From positions 158,918 to 222,917 of the forward strand of contig NEWT02000035.1 in assembly GCA_002869925.2 (NCBI GenBank): 64,000 bases of DNA, given 5' to 3'. The translations under genes and the position numbers were made by a program. This DNA is from Nitrospira sp. CG24A. Its GTDB lineage: Bacteria; Nitrospirota; Nitrospiria; Nitrospirales; Nitrospiraceae. The number at the start of each line of letters is the position of its first letter. Positions within the stretch are counted from its first letter, which is position 1. The notes below the pieces were generated by a model. The model was not told the origin of the DNA, did no database searches, and saw nothing but the letters and a program-made list of their open reading frames with translations. Shown in pieces: positions 1-8,202 of this stretch.

Positions 1-259
1 AAATATGTACGGGCTGGGCCAGAGCACTGGTTTCAGCGGTTTGTATCCACTCCTCAATGTGAGCGCCAGTCTCCGTAAGCCGGACGGTACGGTCATTTGG
101 CAATGCACCGATTACGTGACCCCGCACAACAAAGCAAACGATGAAGTGCATGCGTTCAGTGACTTCATCGAACAGCCTGAGGTTCTTCGAGGGGTCTGGT
201 CAAAGGTGGCAGGAATTGTCAGCAGAATGCTTGTGAGGGATTTGTCGCCACAGTCCTGA
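1..259 (+). CDS. C-terminal fragment of an unidentified protein (runs off the left edge)
   Basis: The reading frame is open from the first bases and stops at 257-259. It begins outside the window, so only the last 85 or so residues are visible. The visible part has beta-rich stretches such as NVSASLRKPDGTVIW followed by a helical tail. That pattern resembles the C-terminal part of small exported or lipoprotein-like proteins that assemble a response to a tag, but I do not recognise a family. The ATG at 5 is probably internal. Confidence 0.5.
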   Translation, partial: NMYGLGQSTGFSGLYPLLNVSASLRKPDGTVIWQCTDYVTPHNKANDEVHAFSDFIEQPEVLRGVWSKVAGIVSRMLVRDLSPQS

Positions 260-420
260 GCTGATGGTTCTGAGGATATCTGAGGGAGCTGCTCCCCGCA
301 GCTCTCTAGCTAACAAATGATGTTCCGTTTGAATCAAAGAGGTCTGTGGGGGACAAGAAAAGAACGGGGAAAGTCAGGGTCAGGCATGACTATTGACTTA
401 TGCAGGCGAAGGCTTAGCCA

Positions 421-972
421 ATGAGTCTCACCTTTCCCATCGACGCGAAACTCAAAGACGGCTCGCCGGTTCAATTGGTGCTGGCCGACAATCAGGATAT
501 TGAATCTCTGCGGAGCCTCTACCGGGTGATCGTCGAAGAGGGGACGTCGTACCCGCATGACCATTTTCCGGAGCAGGATGCCTTCATGGACTATTGGTTT
601 CGCGGCAAGAGCACGGTGGCGGCTTATGTGCAGGATCGTGCTCATGCGACTGGCATGGTCGGGGCGTTCTACCTCAAACCGAACTGGCCTGGGAGGGCAA
701 GGCAAGTGGCGAACGCCGGCTTCATCGTCTCACCCGACTGGCGCAACAAGGGCTTGGGTTGGCTGTTGGGCGCCACCATGCTGACCTACGCCAAGCAACT
801 CGGGTATCGTAGTGTGATCTTCAATCTGGTGTTTTCTGAAAATGTGGCCGCGCGCCATCTCTGGGATAAACTTGGCTTCAAAGAACTGGGTGTGATCCCC
901 GGCGCGGTGCGGAAGAACGACGGGACGTATCAGGATTCGATCATCATGTTTCGATCATTGCTTGAAACCTAG
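421..972 (+). CDS. GNAT-family N-acetyltransferase
   Basis: This is a 183-residue protein of usual length for a single GNAT domain. The acetyl-CoA pyrophosphate-binding signature RNKGLGWLLG lies at about residues 108-117. The typical C-terminal motif with N-x-A-A-R-x-L-W-x-K-L-G-F follows at about 141-153. It should transfer an acetyl group from acetyl-CoA to an amine; the substrate cannot be read from sequence, and related proteins include amino-acid-derivative (phosphinothricin-type) acetyltransferases. The gene stands alone. Two decayed copies, including the same 45-base upstream leader, lie at about 2826-2955 and 3409-4198, so this is the surviving member of a local duplication. Confidence 0.88.
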   Translation: MSLTFPIDAKLKDGSPVQLVLADNQDIESLRSLYRVIVEEGTSYPHDHFPEQDAFMDYWFRGKSTVAAYVQDRAHATGMVGAFYLKPNWPGRARQVANAGFIVSPDWRNKGLGWLLGATMLTYAKQLGYRSVIFNLVFSENVAARHLWDKLGFKELGVIPGAVRKNDGTYQDSIIMFRSLLET

Positions 973-1290
973 CTCGAGGCTGCAGGTCAGGGGAAAGGGT
1001 GTCGGGCGTGATTCTTTCTGTCACCACGAGAGCACCCGAGTAGGGGTTCACTGTTGAAGGAACAAGGTGCCTGCTATGCAGGGGGAACTTTGTCGTGATG
1101 TCAAGATATCATTGGCCTGCATGTCTTGAACAAGAAGAGAGTGCTCCCGTAGGATGCTCAAAAAGGCCGTCCAGCAAGGCCGCAGGCGAATCGAAACCGG
1201 AGGCGTACCCTCAGGGGTACGTTGAGGATTTTGATGAACCGAGAACGAAGCTGGCGGACTTTTTCAGCATCCTGTTAGGGGTGTAACGCA
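973..1290. other. Gene-free stretch containing a palindromic repeat
   Basis: These 318 bases follow the GNAT gene. I see no convincing gene. The right half (1151-1278) is a reverse-oriented family-A repeat described separately. An open frame across it (1095-1286) translates repeat sequence only. Confidence 0.6.
1151..1278 (-). repeat. Family-A palindromic repeat, short form, reverse orientation
   Basis: The element is bounded by imperfect inverted ends: AGGATGCTCAAAAAGGCCG on the left and the complement of AGGATGCTGAAAAAGTCCG on the right. The interior carries the landmarks shared with the other copies: a goctgcggcc-type G/C-rich core (here GGCCGCAGGCGAA), a GTACCCTCAGGGGTAC palindrome and a GAACGAAGC block. 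Similar copies occur at 40581, 42093, 46220, 51312, 57541 and 59401. It ends 12 bases before the start codon of the next gene, and its end sequence TTAGGGG could act as that gene's ribosome-binding site. Confidence 0.8.
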
Positions 1291-1728
1291 ATGCCGAACG
1301 AAGCTACCAATGAAGCCACACGCCGGGCTTGGCGCGAGTTGGGGTTTTTCTGTGGTCGAAACGATGCTGTAAAAGAGTGGCGCATTGTCGGGTCGGTCAA
1401 GGGTTTGCGGAAGTTTGCAGCCGAGATACGTTCCTACGCGTCCAATCCGGCGCACGATCGGCTGTCGGAATACACCCAGTTCGGTCCGGCCATGAATCTC
1501 GAAGTTGGAACCTCGCATCAAACAGAAATCACTGAGCAGTGGATCGGCGGTCCGCTGGCAGAGCTTCTGCGCCTCGCGACGTTTATTGAGCGGAGCGCGC
1601 AAGCCAATGTGATCGGGAAGTGTATTGCGTTGCGCTCAAATTTCTCGCCCATGGCTCCCTATGAACTCATCTTGGACGTTCGCGATGATGCGTTTGATCC
1701 TGCGTCCGCTGACTCAACTTGCTGTTGA
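1291..1728 (+). CDS. Hypothetical protein, possibly Imm32-like
   Basis: This 145-residue soluble protein has no signal peptide or membrane segment. The pattern W-R-I-x-G-S near residue 30, a central FGPAMNLEVGT stretch and a helical segment (GGPLAELLRLATFIERS) suggest a small alpha/beta fold. I have seen similar layouts among polymorphic-toxin immunity proteins (Imm32), but no toxin gene is nearby, so this is a weak guess. The start ATG at 1291 follows a TTAGGGG sequence contributed by the adjacent palindromic repeat. The final residues include a Cys-Cys pair. Confidence 0.55.
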   Translation: MPNEATNEATRRAWRELGFFCGRNDAVKEWRIVGSVKGLRKFAAEIRSYASNPAHDRLSEYTQFGPAMNLEVGTSHQTEITEQWIGGPLAELLRLATFIERSAQANVIGKCIALRSNFSPMAPYELILDVRDDAFDPASADSTCC

Positions 1729-1914
1729 ACGTGGACAAGAATAAGTTGTCAGACCCCTTTGTTTCAAGGTCGCCAGGGGGTATTCAGCTTGATTCGCTGG
1801 CCCGTTTCTTTCCTCACAATTCTTCCTGTCAGGAAAAGACAAAATTCTTTGAAGAACGTAATCCTGCAGCCATACTACGCGGTGTACTCCTTGGAATGAG
1901 TGAGTGGAGGAAAC

Positions 1915-2322
1915 ATGATCGGTCCGGCCAAGATCGTCGTACGCTATGCGAGTGGCAAGACGCTGAAGGGATACTCGCAGGATTTTTCTCCTGCGTCTCC
2001 TCATTTTCATGTCAGGCCCAATGAAGCTGCTGGGGCAGGTACCGGGCAACAAGTGTTGCTTCGTGACTTGAAAGCTATTTTTTTCGTCCGAAATTTCTCA
2101 GGAGATAATTCTTACGAGGAGCGGAAGACGTTTGTGGCCGGGAAGGCCCTCTCCGGGAAGAAAATCGAAGTGACGTTCAAAGACGGGGAAGTATTGGTCG
2201 GTACGACTACGGGATATGATACCCAACGTCCTGGATTCTTTCTCTTTCCCGCAGACGACAAAACCAACAATACGCGAACGTTCGTGGTGACAGCCGCGGT
2301 CAAGGGCGTCCGGTTTCTCTAG
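1915..2322 (+). CDS. Conserved hypothetical protein with two beta-rich repeats
   Basis: The 135-residue product has two similar halves. One starts IVVRYASGKTLKGYSQDF and the other IEVTFKDGEVLVGTTTGY. Each reads like a small beta-barrel module in which a strand, a G-rich turn and a phenylalanine-containing strand repeat (FSPASPHF, GFFLFPAD). Similar proteins occur in bacteria with many PilZ-type or DUF6982-type proteins, but I cannot assign a function. ATG 1915 is chosen because GGAGG lies five bases upstream (1906-1910); the GTG at 1900 lacks such a site. There is no operon partner. Confidence 0.6.
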   Translation: MIGPAKIVVRYASGKTLKGYSQDFSPASPHFHVRPNEAAGAGTGQQVLLRDLKAIFFVRNFSGDNSYEERKTFVAGKALSGKKIEVTFKDGEVLVGTTTGYDTQRPGFFLFPADDKTNNTRTFVVTAAVKGVRFL

Positions 2323-2820
2323 GGGTCTGTCCGACATTGACCGTTCTACTGCGGTGAACGATCCGAAACCGTCTGCGTCGTTCTCGGCCAGAAAAAGCCC
2401 TCAATGTATTCCAGCGAATACACTTCCGGTTTTTCCAGGCCTGCGGCCTCGCAGCTGGCCGCGCCTCCTTCACCTCGTCACGAAGGCAATGCCGGACAGG
2501 CTCCTTGCTCTATCCCCAATTCATACTGATTCACGACATCACACCCGGTTGCGATGCTCCCAAGCCTAACCCGCATTATTCATGAGCACTTCTACTGCAA
2601 TCGCCGATCCGCTGCTGCGACGAGCCTTCAGCCAACTGGCTTGCCCCTCGGACCCTCACCGTACTGCACGAGTACGCCTCGGGTCCTCCGGGCTCCGCAC
2701 GCCGGTCTCGCGACGCGGCTCAGCGATTTCGTCACTCGACTGGGCTCGGGACCCTGAGCAAGTCGAAGGGTGACGAACTGTCATGAATAATGCGGGCTAG
2801 CGCAGCGGAGCCCCCAAAGA
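2323..2820. other. Gene-free region made of repeats
   Basis: About 500 bases with no credible gene. The left part (about 2370-2500) shares short landmarks with family-A repeats, such as a GTCGTTCTCGG block, a CCTCAATGTA block and a GCCTGCGGCCTCG core, and looks like a degenerate copy. The right part is the inverted-repeat element at 2564-2800. Open frames at 2354-2569 and 2554-2773 translate these repeats. Confidence 0.55.
2564..2800. mobile_element. MITE-like element with near-perfect terminal inverted repeats (family B)
   Basis: The 237-bp element starts with CCCGCATTATTCATGA (2569-2584) and ends with its exact complement TCATGAATAATGCGGG (2781-2796). The match extends outward with a few mismatches (CCTAA / CTAGC). 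It encodes no transposase. Next to the left end is a TTCTACTGCAATCGCC block also present in the element at 3788-4052, which links the two as a family. No target-site duplication is obvious. Confidence 0.75.
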
Positions 2821-2825
2821 TCAGG

Positions 2826-2955
2826 GTTCAAAGGTCAGGGTCGGCGTGACGATTGACTTTTGCGAACGAAGGTTTAGTCCATGAGACTGCTATGTCCTGT
2901 CGACGCGACAGGTAGGACGGTTCACGGATTCAGTTGGTGTTGGCTGAAGCGTGTG
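2826..2955 (+). pseudogene. 5' remnant of the GNAT gene
   Basis: The upstream leader and first codons of the intact gene at 421 recur here. The shared parts are GTCAGGGTC, a GCATGAC/GCGTGACGATTGACTT block, GAAGGTTTAGTCCATGAG against GAAGGCTTAGCCAATGAG, and a GTTGGTGTTGGCTGA stretch matching the codons for QLVLAD. The frame is broken almost at once and resemblance ends near 2955. Only the first quarter of the gene survives. Confidence 0.6.
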
Positions 2956-3065
2956 ATGGGGATGGCCCAAATTGATCGCACTGCTCGATTGATGGACTTA
3001 ATCAGCCCTGATTGTATGTGCGATTTGGAGGGAGCCAACAACAGGCAAGCTTTGCCGGAGCGATT

Positions 3066-3239
3066 TCACGGGTGACTGAGTTGGCGCGTGCAGCTAGAGA
3101 CCATTCGGGCGGCGCGCCTGCGACCGATAAAGGCACACCACACGCACAATAACCCACCAAACACCATGCTGGTTGCAACCACGGTAATGCTGCCGACAAT
3201 CCATAACATGGCTAATTCGTAAAGCATGAAGTGTTCCAT
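3066..3239 (-). CDS. Possible small single-pass membrane protein
   Basis: A 57-codon frame reads from ATG at 3239 to TGA at 3066-3068. It predicts a short N-terminus, a hydrophobic helix from about residue 7 to 36 (beginning MLYELAMLWIVG and including MVFGGLLCVW) and a positively charged tail starting GRRRAAR. An AAGG motif lies seven bases upstream of the ATG. The clean helix plus basic-tail topology supports a real small protein, but there is no homology evidence and the surroundings are decayed sequence. Confidence 0.35.
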   Translation of the reverse strand: MEHFMLYELAMLWIVGSITVVATSMVFGGLLCVWCAFIGRRRAARMVSSCTRQLSHP

Positions 3240-3408
3240 ATGAGAACCTTATCAAATATTTCAATTTTATCCAGTAAAGGGCAAGAGATTACTTTCCCCT
3301 TATACTCCATGTGCTTAGAGTCACGCCTGAGCAAGCAATCCAGCTCGTCACAGGAGAAAAAGTCAGTGCCAGACATGACGTTGATTTTGACGAGCGAAAA
3401 CTTAATCA

Positions 3409-4198
3409 GTGAGTCTGTTGATATGACTCGGAATGACGGCATGGTGGTTTAGATTGTGCTGGCTGATGAGCGAGATGTGGAGTCGTTGCGGCGGCTCTAT
3501 CAAATTATTGTCGATGAGGGGACATCATACCCTCATGACCGGTTCCCGGACCACGATGACTTCATGGATTATTGGTTTTGCGGCAAGAGCACTGTGGTGG
3601 CCTATGTGCCGGACTGTGCTCGCGCTACGGATATGGTTGGGGCATTTTATCTCAAGCCGAACTGGCCGGGAAGGGCAAGCCATGTGGCGAATGCCGACTT
3701 CATCGTGGCGCCTGATTGGCGCAATAAAGAATTGGGCCGGCGGTTGGGCACGACGATGCTGGCTTACCGCAGTGTGATCTTTAATCGAGCCCACAATATT
3801 CACGAAGATTTCTACTGCAACCGCCAATGCGAAGATCAGAACTCATTGCGGTATTCTTTCTTCGCGCCAGGATCATACAAAGGGCGCTCGACCTCGCAAG
3901 CGCGGTGACGACGCACCTGACGGCGGGCGGGCTCGACGCTCAGTCGGTCAACATACAGTTTTGAGTATGCGTCCCTCCTTCGCGGCTTCACGCGCCCATC
4001 TTGCGTGGCGTTCCGGCTGGTTTCGTCACGAACTCTCTTGAATATTGAGGGCAAGTGTTTCTGAAAATGTAGTTGTGCACCGTTTCTGGAACAAACTGGG
4101 CTTTATAGAACTGGGTATGATTCCCGGTGCGGTACGAAAGAACGATGGGACGTATCAGGATTCGATGATTATGTGTCGATCCTTGATTGAAACTTAGA
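3409..4198 (+). pseudogene. GNAT acetyltransferase pseudogene, stop codon plus element insertion
   Basis: Compared with the intact gene at 421, this copy has a premature TAG at 3450-3452, where the intact gene encodes the Gln of VQLVL. It then reads well through LADERDVESLRRLYQIIVDEG and the RNKELGRRLG acetyl-CoA motif. The frame is cut at about 3787 by a 265-bp inverted-repeat element and resumes at about 4053 with the codons for VFxENV through the C-terminal SLIET stop at 4196-4198. Both lesions abolish the protein. The 3' end overlaps the convergent regulator gene. Confidence 0.85.
3788..4052. mobile_element. Diverged family-B element inserted in the GNAT pseudogene
   Basis: The element is defined by comparison with the intact GNAT copy: it is the extra sequence between the codons for VIFN and those for FSEN. 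Its ends are inverted and imperfect, with GCCCACAATATTCACGA on the left and the complement of GCCCTCAATATTCAAGA on the right. Just inside the left end is TTCTACTGCAACCGCC, almost identical to the block in the element at 2564. It has no transposase gene. The insertion boundary is sharp but no clear target duplication is visible. Confidence 0.75.
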
Positions 4199-6823
4199 TT
4201 CTTTTTTCTGATGAAAATGCTGCCGCACCAGTGTCTCGACTGAAGTGAAATGCCGGTCGGGGAGATTTTTGAAGCGCCGCTTACAATCGAGGAGGGCTTC
4301 GCCCGCTGTGGCGAAGGGTTCGATCACGGATATGAGATGATTGTGGTAGTCCATGAGCTTCAGTTCAACGGTTCTCAGATGGCTAGGATCGCCTGCGATG
4401 GCGAGTGTGGCATCGGCCTGATCGCCGGCTGCCTCGACCAGCGCTTGGAAGCAGAGGCCCTTCAATCGTTGTGTCACGGTACTACGGTCCCACCCTAATG
4501 TTTTTGCTGTCGCCTGCATGTCGAAGCTGTGTTCACGGAGACAATGCAATACCGCGGCATCGCTGGCCGGATCCGGCAGAATCTGTGATGCCTTGGTTCG
4601 ACCTGCCGGCTGAAGGGCGCTGTCGAGTCGTAATGATTCTATGCTGAGCAGGGGGCCGTCATTGAGTGCGACCGCCTGTTCCAGGCAATGCCGGAACTCC
4701 CGCACGTTTCCTTTCCATTCATGTTCGACCAGTGCGCGAAGCGCCTCGTTCGAGAGCTGTGGCATCGGCTTACTCATCTGAGCGGCGATGTCGTGGAGAA
4801 ACGTATCTGCGAGGATGGGTACGTCGCCTGTGTGTTCTCGCAACGGTGGGAGCCGGAACACCAGACCGGTCAGGCGAAAGTAGAGATCCTCACGGAACCA
4901 GCCTTCAGACACTCCGCGCTGCAGATCTCGATTCGTGGCGGCTACAATCCGCACATCCACCGTGGTGGAGGCCGTGGCGCCGACGCGATAGAAAGACTTC
5001 TCCTGTAAAATCCGCAGTAGCTTGCTCTGGTGATCCAATCGCAGATCGCCGATCTCGTCTAGAAAAATAGTTCCATGGTTGGCCAGTTCGAAGTAGCCGC
5101 GCCGGTCTGCCGTCGCCCCGGTGAAACTGCCTCTCGTGTGCCCGAAGAGTTCGCTTTCAAACAACTCTGGAGAAATTGCCGCCATGTTGACGGCGATGAA
5201 GGTTTTGCCGGCGCGTGGACTGAGCCGGTGAACCGCCCGGGCAAAGAGTTCTTTCCCGGTCCCCGGTTCGCCGAGCACAAGGACCGTCAGAGGCGACTTG
5301 GCCCCTTTCTTGAGATCCCGGTACAGGCGCAAGAGGCCGGGGTCTTGCGTGACGATGCAGAGCTGCCGACATTCATCTCGCAGGCGAGCGAGTTCTGTGT
5401 CGTCTATTGCCGTGGACTCGTTTGTGGCAGCACGCAGATTATGCAATTGCTGTTCGAGTCCTTTCAGCTTCTTGCGCGCGTCATCTTCCTGTGTTCGGGC
5501 ATCGGCGAGTTGGGAGCGAAGGACGTCTGCGGATCTGGAGAGTTCTTCCTGCTGACCCGTCGATTGTGTGATAGCGGCTCGTGCGACGTCGAGGTCTTCC
5601 TGCAACGTATCTGCTCGGGTTTCCCGCAGCACAAGTGCTTCGCGTACGGCGATGGCTTCCTGCTGCAGGTGGAGCATGTCCTGTTCGATGAGCATCAGCC
5701 GCTGATGAGCGGTGAGGTGGCTCCAAATGGTGGTGCCGACGAGCACCACCAGAGCCGCCGTCATGGGCATGGCGAGGGGAAGCACCAAGTGGCCCATTGT
5801 GAGCGCGAGGATCACGACGACTCCATAAGAGGCTATAGCTTTCCCGGCAAAAAGCAGGCTGATCGCCCCTCTGAAACGAATCAGGGTCCAGGCAACCAAC
5901 CAGGCTACGAGCAGCGTCAATAACGAACGGCTGGTAACACCGAGTTGGTAGAGGTGATTGCCGGTCAGCAGCATGTTGAGGACGTGGAGATGTGCAACCG
6001 AGCTCGTGATCGTCTGTCCTGTGGGCAAGAGCCAGCTTCCTCCCGTGACAGGATTTGGGAGAAATACGACGATCTTCCCTTTGAACCACTCGGTCAGCCG
6101 GTCGCGCTCGTGATGCTCGATGGCGTTCCAGACGGATGACAAAGGAACGGTTGGAAGGGAATTGATCGTTCCATTGCCGACGTAGTTGATTAAGAGGGAC
6201 GTTGTGCTTCTTTGTGAAAATGACAGCGTAGTCGGTGAAGTCTGTTGTTGAAATGCCTCGAACAGTGCCATGCCGAATGCTGGGATGGATTGCTTGTCGC
6301 CGGTTACCGTCACAGGTACTGTTCGCGTGATACGATCGGGATGGGGTGTGACCACAAGATGACCTGCGATCGTTTCGTTTGAGACCAGCGTTGCCTCAGG
6401 GCTCTGCACGACGACGATGGGGCCGGCGGCGCTCATGGCTTCCAGCAGGAGGGCATCGCTCGCCGCCCCGCCGAGCTGCGCTGGACTGGCATGGTTGAGG
6501 CGATGATCGATGCCGATCACGAGAGCGCCTGATTCATGTGCACTGGTCAGCAGGCGTGCGAGAACGGCGCGGTCCCATGGGCCTACACCGAGCGTTTCTT
6601 CGCTGGCCGGATCCCGCGTGACAATGAGAAGAGATTGGCTGACTGGGATAGGTGCGCGATCGGTCAGCCAGAAATCGTACGCGGTCCAGTCCAATGCCGT
6701 AAATGTCGATGAGGCTGCAGCCCATAGTCCGAGCGCCATGACGGTCGCAATCAGCCCCATGGCCCCGGCCTGGAGCCAGGAAGAGCTGAGAAATTGTCGC
6801 CACAGGCGTGAAGTATCGAGCAT
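4169..6823 (-). CDS. CHASE2-domain, sigma-54-interacting AAA+ transcriptional regulator
   Basis: The 884-residue protein starts with one membrane helix (about 15-37) and a large periplasmic CHASE2-type sensor (about 45-290). Three more helices (about 295-375) and a glutamine-rich coiled coil (about 380-490) follow. The sigma-54 AAA+ domain (about 515-745) shows Walker A GEPGTGKE, a GSFTGA loop in place of the usual GAFTGA, Walker B TIFLDEIGDL and the sensor VAATNRDL. A helix-turn-helix sits at about 775-810. It should sense an extracytoplasmic cue and activate sigma-54 promoters; targets are unknown. The last ten codons are antisense to the GNAT pseudogene. The TPR lipoprotein gene lies 9 bases upstream and may be cotranscribed. 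Confidence 0.88.
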   Translation of the reverse strand: MLDTSRLWRQFLSSSWLQAGAMGLIATVMALGLWAAASSTFTALDWTAYDFWLTDRAPIPVSQSLLIVTRDPASEETLGVGPWDRAVLARLLTSAHESGALVIGIDHRLNHASPAQLGGAASDALLLEAMSAAGPIVVVQSPEATLVSNETIAGHLVVTPHPDRITRTVPVTVTGDKQSIPAFGMALFEAFQQQTSPTTLSFSQRSTTSLLINYVGNGTINSLPTVPLSSVWNAIEHHERDRLTEWFKGKIVVFLPNPVTGGSWLLPTGQTITSSVAHLHVLNMLLTGNHLYQLGVTSRSLLTLLVAWLVAWTLIRFRGAISLLFAGKAIASYGVVVILALTMGHLVLPLAMPMTAALVVLVGTTIWSHLTAHQRLMLIEQDMLHLQQEAIAVREALVLRETRADTLQEDLDVARAAITQSTGQQEELSRSADVLRSQLADARTQEDDARKKLKGLEQQLHNLRAATNESTAIDDTELARLRDECRQLCIVTQDPGLLRLYRDLKKGAKSPLTVLVLGEPGTGKELFARAVHRLSPRAGKTFIAVNMAAISPELFESELFGHTRGSFTGATADRRGYFELANHGTIFLDEIGDLRLDHQSKLLRILQEKSFYRVGATASTTVDVRIVAATNRDLQRGVSEGWFREDLYFRLTGLVFRLPPLREHTGDVPILADTFLHDIAAQMSKPMPQLSNEALRALVEHEWKGNVREFRHCLEQAVALNDGPLLSIESLRLDSALQPAGRTKASQILPDPASDAAVLHCLREHSFDMQATAKTLGWDRSTVTQRLKGLCFQALVEAAGDQADATLAIAGDPSHLRTVELKLMDYHNHLISVIEPFATAGEALLDCKRRFKNLPDRHFTSVETLVRQHFHQKKESKFQSRIDT

Positions 6824-6832
6824 GAGTATTCT

Positions 6833-8092
6833 CTACGGTCCTGCAATGTCTGCCAAGATCGCTTTCGATTCTTGCTTGGGCAGCTCCTTCAGCATTGCCT
6901 TGGCTTTCTGCACATCTTGTGTGACACCGAGGCCTTTGCCATAGATGCGTGCCAGCGCTTTCTTTGCCGGAACGAACCCATCACCAGCGGTGGTCGTAAA
7001 ACATGTCAGAATGCGTGCGTCGAACTGAGTAAATCTGGTATCGAGGCCGGTTTCATACAAGCGCGCCAGTTCCTCGTGTGCAGTCTCGCCCAGCGCAAAG
7101 GCTTCGGCAAGCAGAGTCGTGACTCCATTGGGTGATTGGCTCTCTTTGAGCAGGGTGATGCCCAAGGAGTCACTGTGGCCGTTCCTGCCGGCATCCGGGT
7201 AGTCAGCCCAGAGTTGACCGCGATACTGATTGAAGCCTTCGTATGCATCCTTTTTTCGGCGATCGGATTGATCGGGCGACAGTGCTTGACGGCGAAGTTG
7301 TGAAAGGGATTCTGCCGCGCGCTGCTGGCCGAGCTCGACCGCTTTGGTCCACCAGTGGATTGCCAGTGCGAGATTCTTTTCAACCCCCTGCCCGTTACGA
7401 TAGGCGTTTCCCATGAAGTACTGCGCCTGGGGAATCCCGCCGATTGCGGCATCCTCCATCAATTGTGTGGCTTCTCGATGTTGATTCGTCAGCTTCAAGA
7501 TCAGTGCAAGGCGATAGCGGGCGTCGGGAAAGTGCGGATGCAGTTCCAACGCTCGGCGATAGGATTGGATCGCCGCGGTGAGCTGGCCCAGCGAGTACTG
7601 GACGCTGCCCAAACTGTAGTGTGCCTGTGTGAGTGTGGGGTCTAGCAGGATTGATTCCTTCAGGGCCGTAGAAGCCGCGCGCCCATCCTGTTTGGCCATC
7701 AGTGCGACGCCGAGTTGAAGATGGGCTTGGGCGTTGTTCGACTCGAGCGCGATCGCCGCGCGGCATTCATCGATGGCCGCGTCGAGATCGCCGATACGAA
7801 AGAGCCCCTCAGCCAGCTTGAGCCGGCTGTCGGCCCTGTCAGGTGATAGACGGACTTCAGCACGCAACACACTCAGCGCCGTCACGGCATCCTCTGGCTT
7901 TTGCGGTAAGAGCTCCGGGAGCCTGTGTTCCTCCGAAATCTCTGAAGCAGGCAAGGGCTCGGAAGACAGAGGAGGGAACTCAACCACGGGGGGCGGCGCG
8001 TGCTCAAGCGCTTGCGTGAGCGACGAATGGGTGGGGGAACAAGCGATACAGGATGCGAACAAGAGGGTCATGAGAGCCAATCGGCGACGCAT
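6833..8092 (-). CDS. TPR/Sel1-repeat lipoprotein
   Basis: A 419-residue exported protein. The start at 8092 gives an MRRRLALMTLLFASCIAC signal with a Cys suited to lipoprotein processing; an upstream in-frame GTG at 8146 would bury this signal. After a Pro-rich spacer come at least three TPR units (about residues 75-205: DAAIDECRAAIAL, ASTALKESILLDPT, AAIQSYRRALELHP). Sel1-type repeats follow (MGNAYRNGQGVEKNLALA and LARIYGKGLGVTQDV). Such proteins act as scaffolds on the periplasmic face. The gene precedes the CHASE2 regulator by 9 bases, which suggests it may present or modulate a signal for it. Confidence 0.8.
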   Translation of the reverse strand: MRRRLALMTLLFASCIACSPTHSSLTQALEHAPPPVVEFPPLSSEPLPASEISEEHRLPELLPQKPEDAVTALSVLRAEVRLSPDRADSRLKLAEGLFRIGDLDAAIDECRAAIALESNNAQAHLQLGVALMAKQDGRAASTALKESILLDPTLTQAHYSLGSVQYSLGQLTAAIQSYRRALELHPHFPDARYRLALILKLTNQHREATQLMEDAAIGGIPQAQYFMGNAYRNGQGVEKNLALAIHWWTKAVELGQQRAAESLSQLRRQALSPDQSDRRKKDAYEGFNQYRGQLWADYPDAGRNGHSDSLGITLLKESQSPNGVTTLLAEAFALGETAHEELARLYETGLDTRFTQFDARILTCFTTTAGDGFVPAKKALARIYGKGLGVTQDVQKAKAMLKELPKQESKAILADIAGP

Positions 8093-8202
8093 TGGAAACC
8101 TGCGACCCTCCGGATCTGTTGTTGAAGATGCGTTGTATTGTATCACCGAATTGGTGTTGGTGGGCTGGGTGAGCCATGTTGAGGAGGACGGCGATTTATG
8201 AT

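Noticed and set aside
1095-1286. 63-residue plus-strand frame
   Set aside because: Runs through a family-A repeat; not a gene.
2354-2569. 71-residue plus-strand frame
   Set aside because: Translates a degenerate repeat; residues correspond to the repeat landmarks.
5075-5923. 282-residue plus-strand frame
   Set aside because: Antisense of the CHASE2 regulator, which has clear AAA+ and sensor motifs on the minus strand; the frame has no recognisable motif.
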